A stretch of 64,000 nucleotides of DNA from Tricholomella constricta. Its lineage: Eukaryota > Basidiomycota > Agaricomycetes > Agaricales > Lyophyllaceae. Shown one piece after another: positions 60,901 through 64,000 of this stretch. The position numbers and the translations under genes are program-made. The notes under the pieces were generated by a model. That model was not told where the DNA came from, did no database searches, and saw only the letters and a program-made list of their open reading frames with translations. Position 1 is the stretch's first letter. The number at the start of each line of letters is the position of its first letter. The DNA is taken from contig JAACJP010000003.1 of the NCBI GenBank assembly GCA_013368375.1, forward strand, positions 1,178,001 through 1,242,000. Direction: 5' to 3'.

Positions 60901-60978
60901 GCCCAAGACCATACCAACCAACTCTGCAAAAGGGTTGCGGAGAGACATGAGACCCAAGCCACCAACGGAGACGCTCAT
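57924..60978 (-). CDS. Hypothetical membrane-anchored coiled-coil protein
   Basis: Not a named family to my knowledge, but the N-terminal part resembles a conserved basidiomycete protein. Exon 1 (from 60978) encodes MSVSVGGLGLMSLRNPFAEL and a membrane helix (MFCLVVFFIVISVLG). After a long intron (gttagt...cttag) comes AYLTNPTENSFRAYLTEQSF, SSPFHFANRASISLRTPKHV, SFGLFTIAAMVPLAR, SWYVGAFGRWWRGGIIEAWY and SWSSGILSMKNLDNL. A further intron leads to a long Ser-rich region and a coiled coil (VLRQITHSKATVLELRTQLS to ERLPLLKERHQSRMLELSS), ending DDDEPEVGVVSGSGSGRHR. The conserved N-terminal globular part joined to a disordered coiled-coil half could be one gene or, less likely, two merged ones. Confidence 0.7.
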
Positions 60979-61778
60979 GAGGATGAAAATGGAGTCCCTC
61001 CAGGACTGTTTTGCGAATCGAGAGGTAGGATCCCAGGCAGTAAACGAGCTTGGAAGATTAAGCTGGGCCGACAGTGTTGCGAGAGGAGAGCAGACGAGGG
61101 TCCCCGACCGGAGGAAGATGAGGTCGATGAGAAAGGCGTCGAGCAGGTGTTGCCCGACGACGAGAGACCAAAACTAGACAATGATAGAAAGTCGTCGGCG
61201 GACTCGAGGTTGTCGACAAGAGCTTTTTCGAGACAACGGAATTACTCATGCCAACTTTCCCACGGTCAATGCAGTACTGATGCGTTTTGCATCGATCTCC
61301 ATCGATGATTCCGTGCTTCCTGACAGGTTTATCGTCCATCTTTCGTATCACCTGAATACTATCCTCCTCTATTCACTCTTCTATCGATGGGCCTAACGCC
61401 ACCACTACTGCATACATATGTCTTCTGGCAAGTCCGTGATCAACCCCGATACTGCCTGCATGTTCGCCTTGAGGTAAGTAAACATAGAAAGATCTACGCG
61501 TGGTTTCAACCATCATGACATGATGATTGGAAGCGAACATGTCCTCAACTCGCTGCTGATTGTGCTGCACACTGACGTTTCAAGGGTTCTACATACGGTC
61601 CACACTGTTCATGCACATGTTATCCTCACTCTCGTTTACCTAAATTCAAATTGCATTTCGAGATGCCGGCATACCCCGACGAATTGACTTTCAGCCGGCT
61701 CATACCGCGAACACCACCAGGTCACGCGATGTGATTATTCGCGTAACGCGACTGAAGTTGATCCTGTACTACCATGTC
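60979..61778. promoter_or_regulatory. Upstream region between divergent genes
   Basis: About 800 bp between the coiled-coil gene and the next plus-strand gene. A short frame starting MPAYPDELTFSRLIP at 61663 stops before joining the downstream gene unless an intron of unclear limits is assumed. Otherwise nothing is seen. Confidence 0.4.
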
Positions 61779-64000
61779 ATGTCAGACTCCGTCCTTCCAT
61801 GGATTTCTGCGTATTTTATCGACATAGCGGAGACGTGTGGCGCAGATACCTTTAAATTTCCTACTTTCTCCAAAAGGAAAAAGGTCCAACTCATCGAGGT
61901 GCGCACACGCTCTCAGACATTGTCGCAATTGACCCATTGATCCTTGTATTCGTTAGTTTTTGACATTTGACACTGACGAGATAATTTGGGCTCGAGTGTC
62001 GGATAAGGAGCACTTAGTTCCCATTCGCTTTAGCCGCGATGCGGTTCAGGAGTATACCAAGTCCGTGCCCACCATTCCTGCCACAACCCTACTAACCCAG
62101 TACTAGACTAGGTGGGAGACGTTTGACCCAGAACAAGACTGCCGTTATTTGCATTTCAAACTTCAAACCATTCTTCTCCCGCGTCCCTCAAGGGAGAGGT
62201 CGAATGTCACAAGACAGTTTCCTTGCACTCGAATGCAACTCTTTTTCCGTCCTTGGCAGTATCGGAGAGGCGAGATTCGGCAATCCACAGCCATTGGAGG
62301 CAAATAATGATCTTTGGGAATGGTCTGAGGGGTTAAAGCAGCCAGGAGGTGGTGGGTAAGCTCCTCTCCTTGTAGACCTTCCAAATTGCCCGCGTGACAT
62401 CTGGGTACCTGTGCGCGTAGAAACTGTTTGAGGGATCGGAAGCAGGACCTACAAGAATCACGGATGAGAGACCTACCAGGTCCACCTGTATCCAAAGTTC
62501 CTGTTGTACACACGAACTCGTCACTGCAGCAACCAGCGAAGAGAAAGGCGACACATATGGGCGTCAAAATCACGATGACAGAAACCGGTGAAACTATCAA
62601 TGGATCCACAACTACTTACCGCGATATTCAGGAGATCTGGCCGGTGCGCCTGTCTCTCCTTGTACGCGTAAACTTCCTTTGATTTCCTCCGCAGATCACA
62701 AAAAAGTCCACGTTCAGACGGCCACCTGAGGAAGTAGCAAACGTGCTTGCCTCGATGAACGGTAAGTCAGCTTTCCCTTATCACAAACCAAATTGACCTC
62801 GAGGGTGCCAAGTGGACGGTGGCGTCGACAGTGCGTCAGGCAAACGACCAAAAGTCGATGAAGAGGACCACATGCAGGAGTCGCCCCGTAAACGACGGCG
62901 ATTCAATCCCTGTCAGTTTCTACTGCTCCTTAGTAACGGAATTGTGGCTAAGGCAGTTCATTTTACAGTAGCCTCCCCGTCACCTACGGCCTCAAAAAGC
63001 TCGCGATCTCGAAGTGCCACTCCATTTTCGGAAACCGCCTGGCCGCCATCCGATCTTCCTCCCCTCGCCACTTCTCCTCCGCCACCGAGCCCTTCACTTG
63101 TTCCTGCAAAGCCAGACACCGTCTCGAGCTCTCACCCTCGGCCTCCCACGCCTGCTCAACGAACTCCAAGGAAATGGCCACAATCATTACCCCCCTCATC
63201 TCCGCCGTTACCAACCCAACCGGATGAAATCGAAACACATACCAACGCAATACCTCCCTTACTCACGCCTTTGCCGTCAAAGGCATCAGAGACCGTGCTC
63301 GTCCCGTCTTCCACCATTTCCCCATCCACTCATGCTCGACGTGAAGTTACACGTAAAGTTCCCCGTCCACCTCAACCCCTACAGTCCACTGCTCCAATGG
63401 GCAAGCCTGTCATCCTTGCTCCCGATTCCGACACATCACATTCGTACGGTCAAATTCAACCGCAGTCGCAGTCGCAGTCAAATTGGAACTCACAGTCCCA
63501 GTCCCAGTCCCAATCTCAGAAGGAAGCTCCGCTACTCATTCTATCTCAAATATCCGCCATAGCTGGAGGGAAGCGTCCAGAGCCTGAGCTACAACGATCC
63601 GGAGAAATTGAGCCAGAACAGGCCATCAACGCAGACGAGGAAGGCGTGGGTCATGTTACTGACCCTTTGTTCACGCAGGCATTCAGTCAAGCCGACGGAT
63701 ATGACGGAGACCATTCATCGCCCTGGAAGTCACCTGCAACATACAGTTCCTTCCTAGCAAGCGCTGCCGCGAAGCCTGTCCCTGCTTCACTAGCTTCAGA
63801 TCACAGTCAAATAAAGGACGAAGAAGAAGAAGAGAATACCTTCAACACTAAGCCTGCTGCCTCGCTAGATCCTCGCAACGAGAATGCCCTCTCCAATGGT
63901 CACCTTGGGGAGGCTTCGGTTGCCGTGGAGCCTGCAGTCACGCAACTTCAAGGGTCAGACGACGAAGATCTGGACCCCGGGGATCGTGAGTCGGTTGGTG
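61779..64000 (+). CDS. Shelterin TPP1/Tpz1-like protein, 3' end outside the window
   Basis: Exons 61779-61898, 61957-62060, 62107-62355, 62421-62643, 62695-62761, 62813 onward keep one frame. The first 170 residues suggest a TPP1/ACD-type OB fold: MSDSVLPWISAYFIDIAETC, KKVQLIEFLTF, DEIIWARVSDKEHLVPIRFS, QNKTAVICISNFKPFF, DSFLALECNSFSVLGSIGEA and GNPQPLEANNDLWEW. The rest is a long disordered region with basic patches (KRPKVDEEDHMQESPRKRRR), proline-rich segments and an SQ-rich run (SQSQSQSQSQ). Such proteins bridge telomeric single-strand binders with telomerase. The assignment rests on remembered family patterns, and an unrelated OB-fold protein is possible. The start is the ATG nearest the conserved WISAY block. 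Confidence 0.6.

Noticed and set aside
63450..63525. cagtc-type microsatellite
   Set aside because: It encodes the SQ-rich run of the last gene in frame, so it is coding repeat.

Overview
The window is nuclear DNA from a filamentous basidiomycete, most likely an Agaricomycete. It is gene-dense, with genes on both strands. Nearly every coding region is broken by many introns of about 45-65 nt, and the proteins match fungal families throughout (fused betaine-lipid synthase, fungal BTB protein, fungal antizyme, long disordered Ser/Pro-rich tails). I saw no transposon, CRISPR array, rRNA or organellar sequence. Exon borders come from reading frame, splice-site sequence and family motifs remembered without a search, so single boundaries may be a few bases off. 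Where I added up exon lengths (antiporter, PAM16, hypothetical at 2631-3639, antizyme) the frame closes exactly.

Layout. 148-2347 (+) Na+/H+ antiporter with a 5-nt micro-exon; 2631-3639 (-) disordered hypothetical with a Cys/Trp-rich tail; 3833-5235 (-) Cys-rich single-pass secretory protein; 6113-7106 (+) Smr-domain protein; 7429-8506 (-) ornithine decarboxylase antizyme with a probable +1 frameshift site; 8956-9842 (+) ribosomal protein S2; 10578-12336 (+) disordered hypothetical; 12509-14486 (-) cytochrome P450; 14645-16354 (-) single-pass membrane protein; 16947-19419 (-) ELL elongation factor; 20136-23165 (+) betaine lipid synthase; 23202-24329 (-) KTI12; 25300-30210 (+) LIM-C1-RhoGAP protein; 30659-32601 (-) BTB/POZ protein; 32685-32766 (+) tRNA-Gln(CUG) with a 10-nt intron.

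Second half. 32842-34030 (-) RNA polymerase I subunit RPA43; 34158-34818 (+) PAM16; 35106-36460 (-) cysteine synthase; 36974-37846 (-) ARF6-type GTPase; 39241-41586 (-) phospholipase B; 41963-43413 (-) RAD23; 43692-46079 (+) leucine-rich-repeat protein; 46158-47167 (-) NmrA-like reductase with a frame break; 47316-48046 (-) tentative small gene; 48141-51417 (+) Enhancer of polycomb EPL1; 52048-54561 (-) HMMR-like coiled coil; 54942-56796 (+) PSR/NIF-type CTD phosphatase; 57924-60978 (-) membrane-anchored coiled-coil protein; 61779 to beyond the right edge (+) a protein resembling the shelterin subunit TPP1/Tpz1.

The genes are mostly unrelated housekeeping functions and do not form a biosynthetic cluster. 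The observations most worth checking are the antizyme recoding site, the micro-exon and the GC-AG introns (two in the antiporter, one each in two other genes), the start-codon-only exon of PAM16, the frame break in the NmrA-like gene, the possible telomere protein at the right edge, and an old imperfect duplication in the longest gene-free stretch (37847-39240).
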